Below the pieces are notes generated by a model, which saw only the letters and a program-made list of their open reading frames with translations, searched no databases and was not told the origin of the DNA. The translations under genes were made by a program, and so were the position numbers. 64,000 nt of DNA, from positions 248,001 through 312,000 of the forward strand of contig NZ_MZMV01000001.1 in NCBI RefSeq assembly GCF_002210435.1, read 5' to 3'. The DNA is from Micromonospora wenchangensis (GTDB lineage: Bacteria > Actinomycetota > Actinomycetes > Mycobacteriales > Micromonosporaceae). Below, one piece after another: positions 32,756 to 40,088 of this stretch. Each line of letters starts with the position of its first letter. Within the stretch, counting starts at the first letter, position 1.

Positions 32756-32923
32756 TCAGCGGCCGGCGGACCGGTTCCAGGGCGACCGGGGCGAACGCGC
32801 ACCGGCGGTGGGCCGGCGGCGACGACGCGACGGGCGACGACCGGGGGTGCAGGGCGGGCGGGCGGCGGTGTGCACCGGCGCGGTCGGCGGGCGGCCGATC
32901 AGCCAGCAGAGGAAACGGGCCAC
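32756..32923 (-). CDS. Small Arg-rich protein, coupled to zinc-ribbon gene
   Basis: 55 aa from GTG 32923, two nt after the stop of the zinc-ribbon gene (TGACCGTG). It reads MARFLCWLIGRPPTAPVHTA followed by a strongly basic tail with an RRRRR run. No family known. The tight spacing and hydrophobic N-terminus make it a plausible coupled small gene, but coding is not certain. Confidence 0.4.
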   Translation of the reverse strand: MARFLCWLIGRPPTAPVHTAARPPCTPGRRPSRRRRRPTAGARSPRSPWNRSAGR

Positions 32924-32925
32924 GG

Positions 32926-33159
32926 TCAGCCGACCGGGAGGCGACGGGCCTCGTCGGCGTCGACGACGGACTCGGCCCCGCAGAACGAGCACTGCCGCAC
33001 GTAGCGTGACCGGATCGGGATCAGCGGGACGAAGAACAGGGTGAACTTCGTCGACCGGCGGCTGACCACCTGCGCGGCCTGGTTGCCGCAGTGCCGGCAG
33101 ACGGCGGTCACCACCCCCGACCGGGTGACCCTGGTACGGAGTCCGAAGATGAAGAACAT
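32926..33159 (-). CDS. Zinc-ribbon domain protein
   Basis: 77 aa. Two Cys pairs, CRHCGN (from residue 21) and CSFCGA (from about residue 57), flank a hydrophobic stretch FTLFFVPLIPIRSRYV. This is the pattern of the small zinc-ribbon family in which the LFFvPliPi segment lies between the knuckles. Function unknown. It is the second gene after the htrA-like gene and is separated from it by a strong hairpin. Confidence 0.75.
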   Translation of the reverse strand: MFFIFGLRTRVTRSGVVTAVCRHCGNQAAQVVSRRSTKFTLFFVPLIPIRSRYVRQCSFCGAESVVDADEARRLPVG

Positions 33160-33188
33160 CGCCCGGCAGTACCCAGCCCGACGTCCCG

Positions 33189-33222
33189 GGAACCCCGGGC
33201 GGGGAATTCCGCCCGGGGTTCC
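33189..33222. terminator. 14-bp perfect hairpin after the htrA-like gene
   Basis: GGAACCCCGGGCGG (33189-33202) pairs with 33209-33222 around GGAATT. It lies 9 bp downstream of the htrA-like stop on the minus strand. Confidence 0.7.
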
Positions 33223-33230
33223 GCGCCGGG

Positions 33231-34103
33231 TCAGCTCGCCGTCAGCCGGGCCACGACCGCGCGGACGGTGTCCGCCGCAATGGCGAACCCGAGGCCCACG
33301 CTGCCCTCGTCCTCCCCGGTGGTGGCGATGGCGACGTTGATGCCCACCACCCGCCCGGCGGTGTCGACAAGCGCGCCGCCGGAGTTGCCGTGGTTGATCG
33401 CCGCGTCGGTCTGCACCAGCCCGGTCAGGCCGTCCACCGACCGGTCCAGGGCCGACACGATTCCGGAGGTGACCGTCCCGGCCAGCCCGAGCGGACTACC
33501 GAACGCCAGGACGGTGTCCCCGACGGTCAGGGTGGCGTCGCTGCCCAGCGGCGCCGGGGTGAGCCCGGTCAACCCGGTCGCCCGCAGCAGCGCGATGTCC
33601 GCCGCGGCGTCCTGCGCGACCACGGTCGCCGGGGCGGAACGGCCGTCGGAGAGGGTCACGGCGACCTGGCCGCCGGAGTCCACCACGTGCTGGTTGGTGA
33701 GGACGAGACCGTCGGTGTCGAGAATGACGCCGGATCCGAGGCTGGACTCCCGGGTCCCGGTCACCTCGACGGTGACGATGCTGGGCGACACGACGGTGAC
33801 CACCGTGGCGAGGGAGTCGATGGTGGCGGCGGAGACCGGGGCGACAGACGTCGTAGCGGTGACGGACGAAGCCTGGCCGGCGAACCGGTCCACGACCAGC
33901 GCGCCGGTGCCGCCGCCCGCGAGCATCAGTGCCATCGCCGCGCCGCCGGCCACCAGCCTTCGACGCCATCGCGACGACGGCGGCGTCGATTGCGGTGGCG
34001 AAAGCGGCGGCGGTGCGGACGTCGGTGGCGGCCCGGAGACCGGGACAGCCGGTGGGATCGGGTCGCTGGGTGCCGGTGCCGGGCGCAACACGGTGTCGGA
34101 CAT
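33231..34103 (-). CDS. HtrA-like membrane-anchored serine protease without PDZ
   Basis: 290 aa from ATG 34103; GTG 34112 is an alternative. A Pro-rich cytoplasmic N-terminus and one membrane segment (LVAGGAAMALMLAGGGTGALVV) precede a trypsin-2/DegP-type protease domain. The triad is His in TNQHVV, Asp in AADIALLR and Ser in NHGNSGGALV. The protein ends straight after the protease domain (GLGFAIAADTVRAVVARL), so the PDZ domain usual in HtrA is missing. It probably cleaves misfolded proteins outside the membrane. A short coupled ORF lies just upstream. Confidence 0.8.
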   Translation of the reverse strand: MSDTVLRPAPAPSDPIPPAVPVSGPPPTSAPPPLSPPQSTPPSSRWRRRLVAGGAAMALMLAGGGTGALVVDRFAGQASSVTATTSVAPVSAATIDSLATVVTVVSPSIVTVEVTGTRESSLGSGVILDTDGLVLTNQHVVDSGGQVAVTLSDGRSAPATVVAQDAAADIALLRATGLTGLTPAPLGSDATLTVGDTVLAFGSPLGLAGTVTSGIVSALDRSVDGLTGLVQTDAAINHGNSGGALVDTAGRVVGINVAIATTGEDEGSVGLGFAIAADTVRAVVARLTAS

Positions 34104-34108
34104 CAGGG

Positions 34109-34198
34109 TCACCGCCCCTCGACGAGGATCCGGCCGAGCCGAAGGCGGTCGGGTCGGTGGCTGTCGGACAGCTGGCGGCGGTTGTCGGGGTGCGGCAT
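34109..34198 (-). CDS. Short leader ORF upstream of htrA-like gene
   Basis: A 29-codon ORF with a strong SD (GAGGAGG) 4-5 nt before its ATG at 34198. Its TGA stop lies 5 nt before the protease ATG (TGACCCTGATG). The peptide is hydrophilic (MPHPDNRRQL through ILVEGR). The arrangement fits translational coupling of the protease gene to a leader peptide. No known attenuator peptide recognised. Confidence 0.4.
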   Translation of the reverse strand: MPHPDNRRQLSDSHRPDRLRLGRILVEGR

Positions 34199-34544
34199 GG
34201 GCCCTCCTCGGTACGGCGATGAAGACACCGTGCCGCGCCGCGCTGAGGCCCCTTTGTGGCGTGCCTGTGCGTCCGCCGTGCATGGCTTGCGGACCCGGCG
34301 ACGCGGCGCCTGCCCGGGTCCCCACCTCTGTGCGGCGTCCTTTCGCGCTGAGGACGTTGGCGATTCAGGCGGCATCACCAGCGCGGACACCGACAGGAGC
34401 GGGGCTGGTACAACCCGGGCCGGGGGTAGCGCCGCAGCCAGGGCGACTGCGGGTCGCATCCGGCCGGGGCTGAAGGGCGGGCCGGGTCCGCGACCTGCAC
34501 CCGGACCTCGAAGACCGGCCCGGGTGCAGGTACGGGGTGGTGGT
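34199..34544. other. Intergenic region upstream of htrA-like operon
   Basis: About 345 bp between the leader ORF and the SRPBCC stop. No credible gene or clear hairpin. It presumably contains the promoter of the htrA-like operon, but I cannot place a -10 with confidence. Confidence 0.35.
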
Positions 34545-35408
34545 TCAGGTGCCGGGGGCACCGGTGTGGATCTCCTCGGCCACCCAGATCGGCTGCCAGT
34601 CGGCCATCTCGTGGAAGCGGCGCAACTCGGACAGGCCCGCCACCGACCCGCTCCACGCCGCGTACGGCGGGTTGCCCTCGTCGAAGCCGCTCTGCACGAA
34701 GGTGAGCCTCGTCTTTCCGCCGGACTCGGCCAGCTCCCAGGTGGTGACGCCGACCGGCCCCCAGTCCACCGACATCTTCCGGCCGGGCTCCAGGTCGATC
34801 ACCTTCGCCGGGTACCCGCTGTCGAATCCGCCCATGGCGTACCGGCCGCCGACCCAGGGCTCGATGCCGATCGGGTAGCCGAACCAGGCGCTGGCCTGCG
34901 CGGAGTCGGTCAGCGAGGTCCAGACCCGGTCGATCGGCGCGGCGATGGTCAGCTCACCGCGCAGGTCGGCGGAGGTGAAGTCGGTCCTCGGCAGCAGCGG
35001 ACGCCCCTCCAGGTGCGCGGCGAGGTTGGCGATCGACAGCGACCACCAGGTCTGCAGGACGCCACGGATGCTGCTGCCGTCCATCGCCTCGGCGAAGTCG
35101 AAGTGGCTCTGGCTGAGGGTCAGCGCCGTGTTGTCCGGCCCCTGCGCCGTCAGACGCAGCTCGCTGGTCGTCTCGACCCCGTCGAGCAGCCAGTCGAAGC
35201 GCAGCGTGTACGGGTCGGCGTGCCGCAGCCGTTGGTGGGGCGCGTCACCCTCGGGCGTGTGCCGGCCCCAGAACTCGAATCGGCTGGGCAGGTCGACCTC
35301 GGCGTGCTCGGTCAGCCAGACGCGCAGCTCGGCCGGGTCGGTGAGCGCCCGCCACACGGCCTCCACCGGAGCGGCGAGCCGGACGCCCAGCGTGAGTGGT
35401 TCAGTCAC
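34545..35408 (-). CDS. Tandem SRPBCC (AHSA1-like) protein
   Basis: 287 aa from GTG 35408. Two START-like SRPBCC domains are in tandem: LTLGVRLAAPVEAVWRALTDPAELRVWLTEHAEVDL at the N-terminus and LRGELTIAAPIDRVWTSLTDSAQASAWFGYPIGIEPWVGG in the second half. Such proteins bind hydrophobic ligands in a deep cavity. The start overlaps the end of the upstream ArsR-type gene by 8 nt. ArsR plus SRPBCC is a frequent actinobacterial operon in which the regulator controls its own partner. Ligand unknown. Confidence 0.8.
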   Translation of the reverse strand: MTEPLTLGVRLAAPVEAVWRALTDPAELRVWLTEHAEVDLPSRFEFWGRHTPEGDAPHQRLRHADPYTLRFDWLLDGVETTSELRLTAQGPDNTALTLSQSHFDFAEAMDGSSIRGVLQTWWSLSIANLAAHLEGRPLLPRTDFTSADLRGELTIAAPIDRVWTSLTDSAQASAWFGYPIGIEPWVGGRYAMGGFDSGYPAKVIDLEPGRKMSVDWGPVGVTTWELAESGGKTRLTFVQSGFDEGNPPYAAWSGSVAGLSELRRFHEMADWQPIWVAEEIHTGAPGT

Positions 35409-35961
35409 GGTCTTCCCCCTTGGGGTAACAGGCCACGGCGAGCTTGAAGGCGTCCCCCTCGACACCGCCGTAGCGGGTGAACAGGTCCTGCAACGTCGAC
35501 TGCAGGTCGTGCAGGAACTCCTGCCGGCGCTCGGCCGGCACCCGGATCTCGCCGGAGACCCCGATCGAGGGCAGCTCCGGCGCGTCCCGGTCGAGCGCGG
35601 CGACGTCGGCCTGGACCTCCTCCATCAGGTCGAGCAGGTGGCCCAGGCTCAGCTCGTCGGAGACCCGGCGGGCCCCGCCGATCCGGCCGACCAGCCGGGG
35701 CGAGAGCCAGTACGACCGGGCGACGGCCTGCCAGATGCCCTCGCTGATGCCGCGCACCTTCCGGCTGGCCACCTGCTTGACCAGGCCGGCCGCGGCGAGC
35801 TGCTTGACGTGGTAGTAGACCCGCTGCGGGGTCTGCTCCAGCCGGGCCGCCACCTCGGTGCAGGTGCGGGGCTCGGCCAACTGCCGCAGCACGTCCACGC
35901 GCTGCGGTTTGAGCAGGGTCTCGGCCTGCTCGATCTGCTCCAGGTACAGGACGTCTCTCAT
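35401..35961 (-). CDS. ArsR-family winged-helix regulator
   Basis: 186 aa from ATG 35961. The winged helix is ETLLKPQRVDVLRQLAEPRTCTEVAARLEQTPQRVYYHVKQLAAAGLVKQVASRKVRGISEGIWQAVARSYWLS, an HTH_20-type domain. No metal-binding Cys cluster is evident, so it is not a classical metal sensor. The C-terminal half (LLDLMEEVQADVAALDRDAP) is helical. It is the first gene of an operon with the SRPBCC protein and has a good TTGACA promoter directly upstream. Confidence 0.8.
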   Translation of the reverse strand: MRDVLYLEQIEQAETLLKPQRVDVLRQLAEPRTCTEVAARLEQTPQRVYYHVKQLAAAGLVKQVASRKVRGISEGIWQAVARSYWLSPRLVGRIGGARRVSDELSLGHLLDLMEEVQADVAALDRDAPELPSIGVSGEIRVPAERRQEFLHDLQSTLQDLFTRYGGVEGDAFKLAVACYPKGEDRD

Positions 35962-36000
35962 CTCAAAAACAATCCTGTACGTAAAAATTCTCCTTGTCAA
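35962..36000 (-). promoter_or_regulatory. Promoter of the ArsR-SRPBCC operon
   Basis: On the minus strand TTGACA (36000-35995) is followed about 17 nt later by CAGGAT, and the ATG at 35961 comes shortly after. The stretch is AT-rich for this genome, consistent with a promoter and possible autoregulatory site. Confidence 0.5.
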
Positions 36001-36007
36001 TCGGATC

Positions 36008-36042
36008 GACGAAAGCCGCGCCGAGGTGGCGCGGCTTTCGTC
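36008..36042. terminator. 15-bp perfect hairpin downstream of tmsB-like gene
   Basis: GACGAAAGCCGCGCC (36008-36022) pairs with 36028-36042, loop GAGGT. It lies 44 bp after the methyltransferase stop on the minus strand and insulates the ArsR promoter. Confidence 0.75.
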
Positions 36043-36085
36043 AGGGCGTGCGGCGCGTGCGGTCAGGGCATGCCGCGCAGGCTGG

Positions 36086-37423
36086 TCAGGGCGTCCAGTT
36101 CGGCCGCAGCGGGTAGCCGTTCACGCCGTGCGGGCCGTTGCGGGTGGCCAGCACCTGGTGCAGCTGGATGCCGTTGCGTTCGAAGGCCAACCGCGAGCCG
36201 GCCATGTAGAGGCCCCAGACCCGGGCGGTGCCCCGGCCCACCTCGTCGACGCAGAAGTCCCAGTTCGCCACGAGGTTGCGACACCAGGCGGCGAGCGTCG
36301 CCGCGTAGTGCTGCCGCAGGTTCTCCTCGTGGTGCACCTCGAACCCGGCGTCGTGCACCTCGCTGATCAGGCGGCCCGGCCCGGCCAGCTCACCGTCGGG
36401 GAAGACGTACCTGTCGATGAACGCGCCGGAGCGGTGCGGGGCCCGGTTGTCGGCCCGGGTGATGCAGTGGTTGAGCAGCCGGCCGCCGGGACGCAGCCGT
36501 TCCCGCAGCGCCCGGAAGTAGGCCGGATAGTTGCGAACCCCGATGTGCTCGGTCAGCCCGATCGAGGAGATCGCGTCGAACTGCTCGCGGGGGGCGTCGC
36601 GGTAGTCGAGGTGGCGCACCTCGGCCAGCCCGGTCAGCCCCTCCCGGGCGATGGCCTCCTGCGCCCACTGAGCCTGCGCCCGGGACAGGGTCACGCCGAG
36701 CGCCTTGACGCCGTACTCACGGGCCGCGTGCCGGACCATGCCGCCCCAGCCGCAGCCCACGTCGAGCAGGCGCATCCCCGGCTGGAGCGCCAGCTTGCCC
36801 GCGACCAGGTCGTACTTGGCCGACTGGGCCTGCTCCAGGGTGTCGGTCGGGCTGTGGTAGACCGCGCAGGTGTACGTCATCGAGTCGCCGAGCACCTTCT
36901 CGTAGAAGGCGTTGGACACGTCGTAGTGGTGCGAGATGGCGGTGCTGTCCCGGCTGCGGGAGTGCCGCAGCCCGCCCATCACCCGCCGCCAGCGGGGCAG
37001 CGCCTCCTGCGGCGGGGCCGGCGGGGGCCGCAGCCGCTCCCAGCCGAGCCCGCGCACCAGGGCCAGCCCCTCGGCCAGCGAGGGGATGCGCAGCCGCAGG
37101 TCCTGGAGCACCCGCAGGGCCTCGTACGGGTCGCCGGGGTGCACCCCGCCGAGCCCGAGGTCGCCGCTGACGTAGGCCCGGGCCATGCCCAGGTCGCCCG
37201 GGGCGGTGAGCAGGTAGGACAGCCCCCGCTCGGAGCGGATGTCGAGGCTGATCCCGGCGTCGGCCGGGCCGATCGCGCTGCCGTCGTAGCCGGTGATGCG
37301 GACCGGCAGGTCCCGCGTGGTGACCGCGCGGACGACGTCGGCGACGGTCGGCGCCCGCCGACCCCCCGCCGGCGGGCTGGCCGGGGCGCTCGCCGCCCCC
37401 TGTTCTCGGTCGGTCAGGCTCAT
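36086..37423 (-). CDS. tmsB: TmsB-like 10-methylene fatty acid methyltransferase
   Basis: 445 aa from ATG 37423. A cyclopropane-fatty-acid-synthase-like fold: ISHHYDVSNAFYEKVLGDSMTYTCAVY, the SAM site LLDVGCGWGGMVRHAAREYGVKALGVTLS (about 218-246), and SSIGLTEHIGVRNYPAYFRALRERLRPGG. The ATGA overlap with a FAD-linked oxidoreductase gene is the hallmark of the TmsA/TmsB (UfaA1/BfaB) pair. There TmsB adds a methylene from SAM to C10 of oleoyl chains on phospholipids and TmsA reduces it to 10-methylstearate. The N-terminal about 110 residues are typical of the family. Confidence 0.8.
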   Translation of the reverse strand: MSLTDREQGAASAPASPPAGGRRAPTVADVVRAVTTRDLPVRITGYDGSAIGPADAGISLDIRSERGLSYLLTAPGDLGMARAYVSGDLGLGGVHPGDPYEALRVLQDLRLRIPSLAEGLALVRGLGWERLRPPPAPPQEALPRWRRVMGGLRHSRSRDSTAISHHYDVSNAFYEKVLGDSMTYTCAVYHSPTDTLEQAQSAKYDLVAGKLALQPGMRLLDVGCGWGGMVRHAAREYGVKALGVTLSRAQAQWAQEAIAREGLTGLAEVRHLDYRDAPREQFDAISSIGLTEHIGVRNYPAYFRALRERLRPGGRLLNHCITRADNRAPHRSGAFIDRYVFPDGELAGPGRLISEVHDAGFEVHHEENLRQHYAATLAAWCRNLVANWDFCVDEVGRGTARVWGLYMAGSRLAFERNGIQLHQVLATRNGPHGVNGYPLRPNWTP

Positions 37424-38802
37424 TTTCGTGCAACCGCCTTCTCGTAGAGTCCGGTGAGCCGATGGTCCGGGTCGTAGCGGTCCTTCACGGCACGCCAGGT
37501 CTCCCCGCCGTAGAGCCGGTCGAAGGCCGCCCGGTCGTAGTACGCGTCGGAGTAGAGCGACTTGTGTCCACCGAACTCCGACACCATCCGCTCGATGGAG
37601 CGGTTCACCTCGCCGTCCGCGGCACCCTCCGCGATCGGCACGCTGCCCCAGAAGCCGATGTTGACGTACGTCTGGCCGGGGCGTAGCGGATACAACGGCC
37701 AGGCGCGGGCGGAGCCGGGGCCGTCGGGCTCGCGCAGCCGCAACGGGCACAGCCACACCGGGGTCATCCCCACGTTGCGGTCGAACCAGCGCAGGAAGTC
37801 GGCCGTGCCGTCCAGCGGGATCTCGACGTCCTGCACGACGCGTTCCCGGGCCGGCCGGCCACGCCACCGGTCCACCCGGGCGGCCACCTGGTGGCGGTGT
37901 TCCAGCCGGACCAGCCGGTGGTAGACGTCACTGCGCCGCCAGCGGGCCGGCCAGAGCCGGCGTACCACCGGGTGCTGCACCCCGAACGCGGCCGAGCACC
38001 AGAACCAGTCGGTGTCCCACCGCCACAGGTAGTCGTGGCCGCTGAGGGTGTCGCGCACCCGGCGACGCAACGAGCGGTAGTAGATGTCCTGGCCGGTGTA
38101 GTCGCTGGGCCGCTCGGGCTCGTCGGTGAACGAACCGAGGACCAGGTAGGACTCGCCGGGGCTGAACATGACGCCGTCCATCGCGTCGACCGGCCGGCCC
38201 TCCCACTCGCCCTTGGCGACCACGTCGGCGACGGCGGCGGTCAGCTCCTCCAGCCGGGTGAACCGGACGTTGCGCAGGGCCACCGCCCGCCCGACCGGCT
38301 GGAGTTCGATGCGCAGCCGGGTGGCGTACCCGAGGCTGCCCAGCGAGTTGGGGAAGGCGGCGAACAGCTCGGCGTCCGGGCCGTCCGGGCGGGCGGTGAC
38401 GATCTCCCCCGCGCCGGTGAGGACGTCCAGCTCGACGACCGACTCGTGCGGGAGCCCGTTGCGGAACGACGTCGACTCGATGCCCAGCCCGGTGACCGCG
38501 CCGCCCAGGGTGATCGTGCGCAGCTGCGGCACGACCAACGGCATCAGCCCGTGCGGGAGGGTCGCGTCGACCAGGTCCTCGTAGGTGCACATGCCCTGCA
38601 CGTCGGCGGTGCGGGCCACCGGGTCGACCGACAGGACGCCGTCCAGGCCGCTGACGTCGAGTCCGGGGGTGCCGGTGGCCGACCGGGGGCGGAACAGGTT
38701 GGAGGTGCGTTTGGCCAGCCGTACGGGGTGCCCGGGGGGCACGGCGGCGTACGACCGTCGCAATGCGTCCACCGCCAGCTCATGATCACGCAGCGCGCGC
38801 AT
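37420..38802 (-). CDS. tmsA: TmsA-like FAD-dependent 10-methylene reductase
   Basis: 460 aa from ATG 38802. An FAD-binding PCMH (vanillyl-alcohol-oxidase-like) domain is present: LDVSGLDGVLSVDPVARTADVQGMCTYEDLVDATLPHGLMPLVVPQLRTITLGGAVTGLGIESTSFRNGLPHESVVELDVLTGAG. The C-terminal region has PLRPGQTYVNIGFWGSVP and FGGHKSLYSDAYYDRAAFDRLYGGETWRAVKDRYDP. The overlap with tmsB-like supports the tuberculostearic-acid pathway. It acts at the membrane using NADPH/FAD. The main alternative is a DHCR24/DprE1-like oxidoreductase. Confidence 0.8.
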   Translation of the reverse strand: MRALRDHELAVDALRRSYAAVPPGHPVRLAKRTSNLFRPRSATGTPGLDVSGLDGVLSVDPVARTADVQGMCTYEDLVDATLPHGLMPLVVPQLRTITLGGAVTGLGIESTSFRNGLPHESVVELDVLTGAGEIVTARPDGPDAELFAAFPNSLGSLGYATRLRIELQPVGRAVALRNVRFTRLEELTAAVADVVAKGEWEGRPVDAMDGVMFSPGESYLVLGSFTDEPERPSDYTGQDIYYRSLRRRVRDTLSGHDYLWRWDTDWFWCSAAFGVQHPVVRRLWPARWRRSDVYHRLVRLEHRHQVAARVDRWRGRPARERVVQDVEIPLDGTADFLRWFDRNVGMTPVWLCPLRLREPDGPGSARAWPLYPLRPGQTYVNIGFWGSVPIAEGAADGEVNRSIERMVSEFGGHKSLYSDAYYDRAAFDRLYGGETWRAVKDRYDPDHRLTGLYEKAVARK

Positions 38803-38982
38803 GAGATCACCTTACGCGCGAAGCGCCGTTCTGGGGGACCGCACCGCTGACCGTTTCGGATCAGCCGGCAACCTCCCCGGCACGGTCGTCGCCGGCCCGG
38901 CCGGCGGGCCGGCCAACCCCGCCCGGCACCGGGCGCAAGGGACGGTCCACGAGGGGCCCGCGACCGGGGCAGGCCGGGGGCG

Positions 38983-38988
38983 TAGCGT
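38983..38988 (+). promoter_or_regulatory. -10 TAGCGT of DUF427 gene (near-leaderless)
   Basis: TAGCGT ends 6 nt before the ATG at 38995, so transcription should start at or within one base of the start codon. Confidence 0.5.
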
Positions 38989-38994
38989 GGTGAC

Positions 38995-39279
38995 ATGCCG
39001 AAAGCCGTGTGGAACGACCAGGTCGTGGCCGAGAGCGACGACACCGTCCTGGTGGAGGGCAACCACTACTTCCCCCGAAGCACCCTGCGCGACGACCTGA
39101 TCACCGAGTCGGCGACGCACACGGTCTGCCCCTGGAAGGGCACCGCCTCCTACTACTCCCTCACCGACGGTGAGCACACGAGCGCCGACGCCGTCTGGTA
39201 CTACCCCGATCCGAAGCCCGAGGCGGAGCAGGTCCGCGACCGGGTGGCGTTCTGGAAGGACGTCCGGGTCGTCGACTGA
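38995..39279 (+). CDS. DUF427 domain protein
   Basis: 94 aa. The conserved core of DUF427 is seen: KAVWNDQVVAESDDTVLVEGNHYFPRSTL, then HTVCPWKGTASYYSL, then DAVWYYPDPKPEAEQVRDRVAFWKDV. This is a small beta-rich fold common in actinomycetes with no firmly assigned function. Single gene with an apparently leaderless promoter, followed by the lectin gene on the same strand after about 60 bp. Confidence 0.85.
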   Translation: MPKAVWNDQVVAESDDTVLVEGNHYFPRSTLRDDLITESATHTVCPWKGTASYYSLTDGEHTSADAVWYYPDPKPEAEQVRDRVAFWKDVRVVD

Positions 39280-39337
39280 TCCCGCCGGCTCGCGGGCCGA
39301 CTGGCCGTCGGCCCGCCCGGTGGGTCACCATGCTGGC

Positions 39338-40057
39338 ATGGCCGTCCCCGATCCCCGCCACGACCCGTCCGGCACCGTGTACGGGGCCCGTCGGGCCGCC
39401 CGCCCCGGGCTGCCCGCCGATCCGCTGATGCGGTTCGCGCTGGCCGCCGGCCTGGCGGGCGTACTGCTGGGGGTCTTCTTCGCCACGGGTGTGCTCGGCG
39501 GCGGCGACTCCCGGCCGCCGGTGGTGCCGGCCGCCGCCGCGCCGACCCCGGCCGCCCCGACCCCGGCGGCCCCGACGACCGGCCCGCCTGCCACGACCAC
39601 GCCGCCGCCCAGCCCGACCCCGCCGCCCACCACCCCGGCCACGGTCACCGGGCCGGTCGCGTTGCGGGCGGTCACCTCCGGCCTCTGCGTCGGCACCGAC
39701 GGCGCGGGCGAGACGGCCACCGCCGAACTCGCCGTCTGCACCGGCGGCGCGGAGCAGCAGTGGGTCGCCAACCCGGTCGCGCCCGACGTGGTGACGCTCA
39801 CCAACGCGGGGCACGGCCAGTGCCTCGACGTCGACGGCGGCAGCGGCGACGACGGCGCACGGCTCCAGCAGTTCGGCTGCCACGGGCAGGCCAACCAGCA
39901 GTGGCGGGTGACCCCGGTCGGCACCGGTCCGGTCCTGCTGGTCGGCGTCGGGTCGGGCAAGTGCGCGCAGGTCCGCGACGACGGCACGGCCGCCGGCGAC
40001 GACCTGGTGCAGGCCACCTGCACCGCCTCCGCCGGCCAGCAGTGGACCCTCGGCTGA
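39338..40057 (+). CDS. Membrane-anchored ricin-type beta-trefoil lectin
   Basis: 239 aa from ATG 39338. A short cytoplasmic tail and one membrane helix (FALAAGLAGVLLGVFFATGVL) are followed by a Pro/Ala/Thr-rich linker (APTPAAPTPAAPTT repeats). The beta-trefoil domain follows, with three QW-type repeats: GAEQQWVAN, QANQQWRVTP, SAGQQWTLG, plus CLDVDGGSGDDGARLQQFGC. It is a carbohydrate-binding surface protein of unknown partner. It ends just before a hairpin that separates it from the convergent MFS gene. Confidence 0.8.
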   Translation: MAVPDPRHDPSGTVYGARRAARPGLPADPLMRFALAAGLAGVLLGVFFATGVLGGGDSRPPVVPAAAAPTPAAPTPAAPTTGPPATTTPPPSPTPPPTTPATVTGPVALRAVTSGLCVGTDGAGETATAELAVCTGGAEQQWVANPVAPDVVTLTNAGHGQCLDVDGGSGDDGARLQQFGCHGQANQQWRVTPVGTGPVLLVGVGSGKCAQVRDDGTAAGDDLVQATCTASAGQQWTLG

Positions 40058-40061
40058 GCAC

Positions 40062-40080
40062 GGCCGGCAAGCTGCCGGCC
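40062..40080. terminator. 8-bp hairpin between lectin and MFS genes
   Basis: GGCCGGCA (40062-40069), loop AGC, TGCCGGCC (40073-40080). Lies between convergent stops. Confidence 0.5.
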
Positions 40081-40088
40081 CGCGCCGG

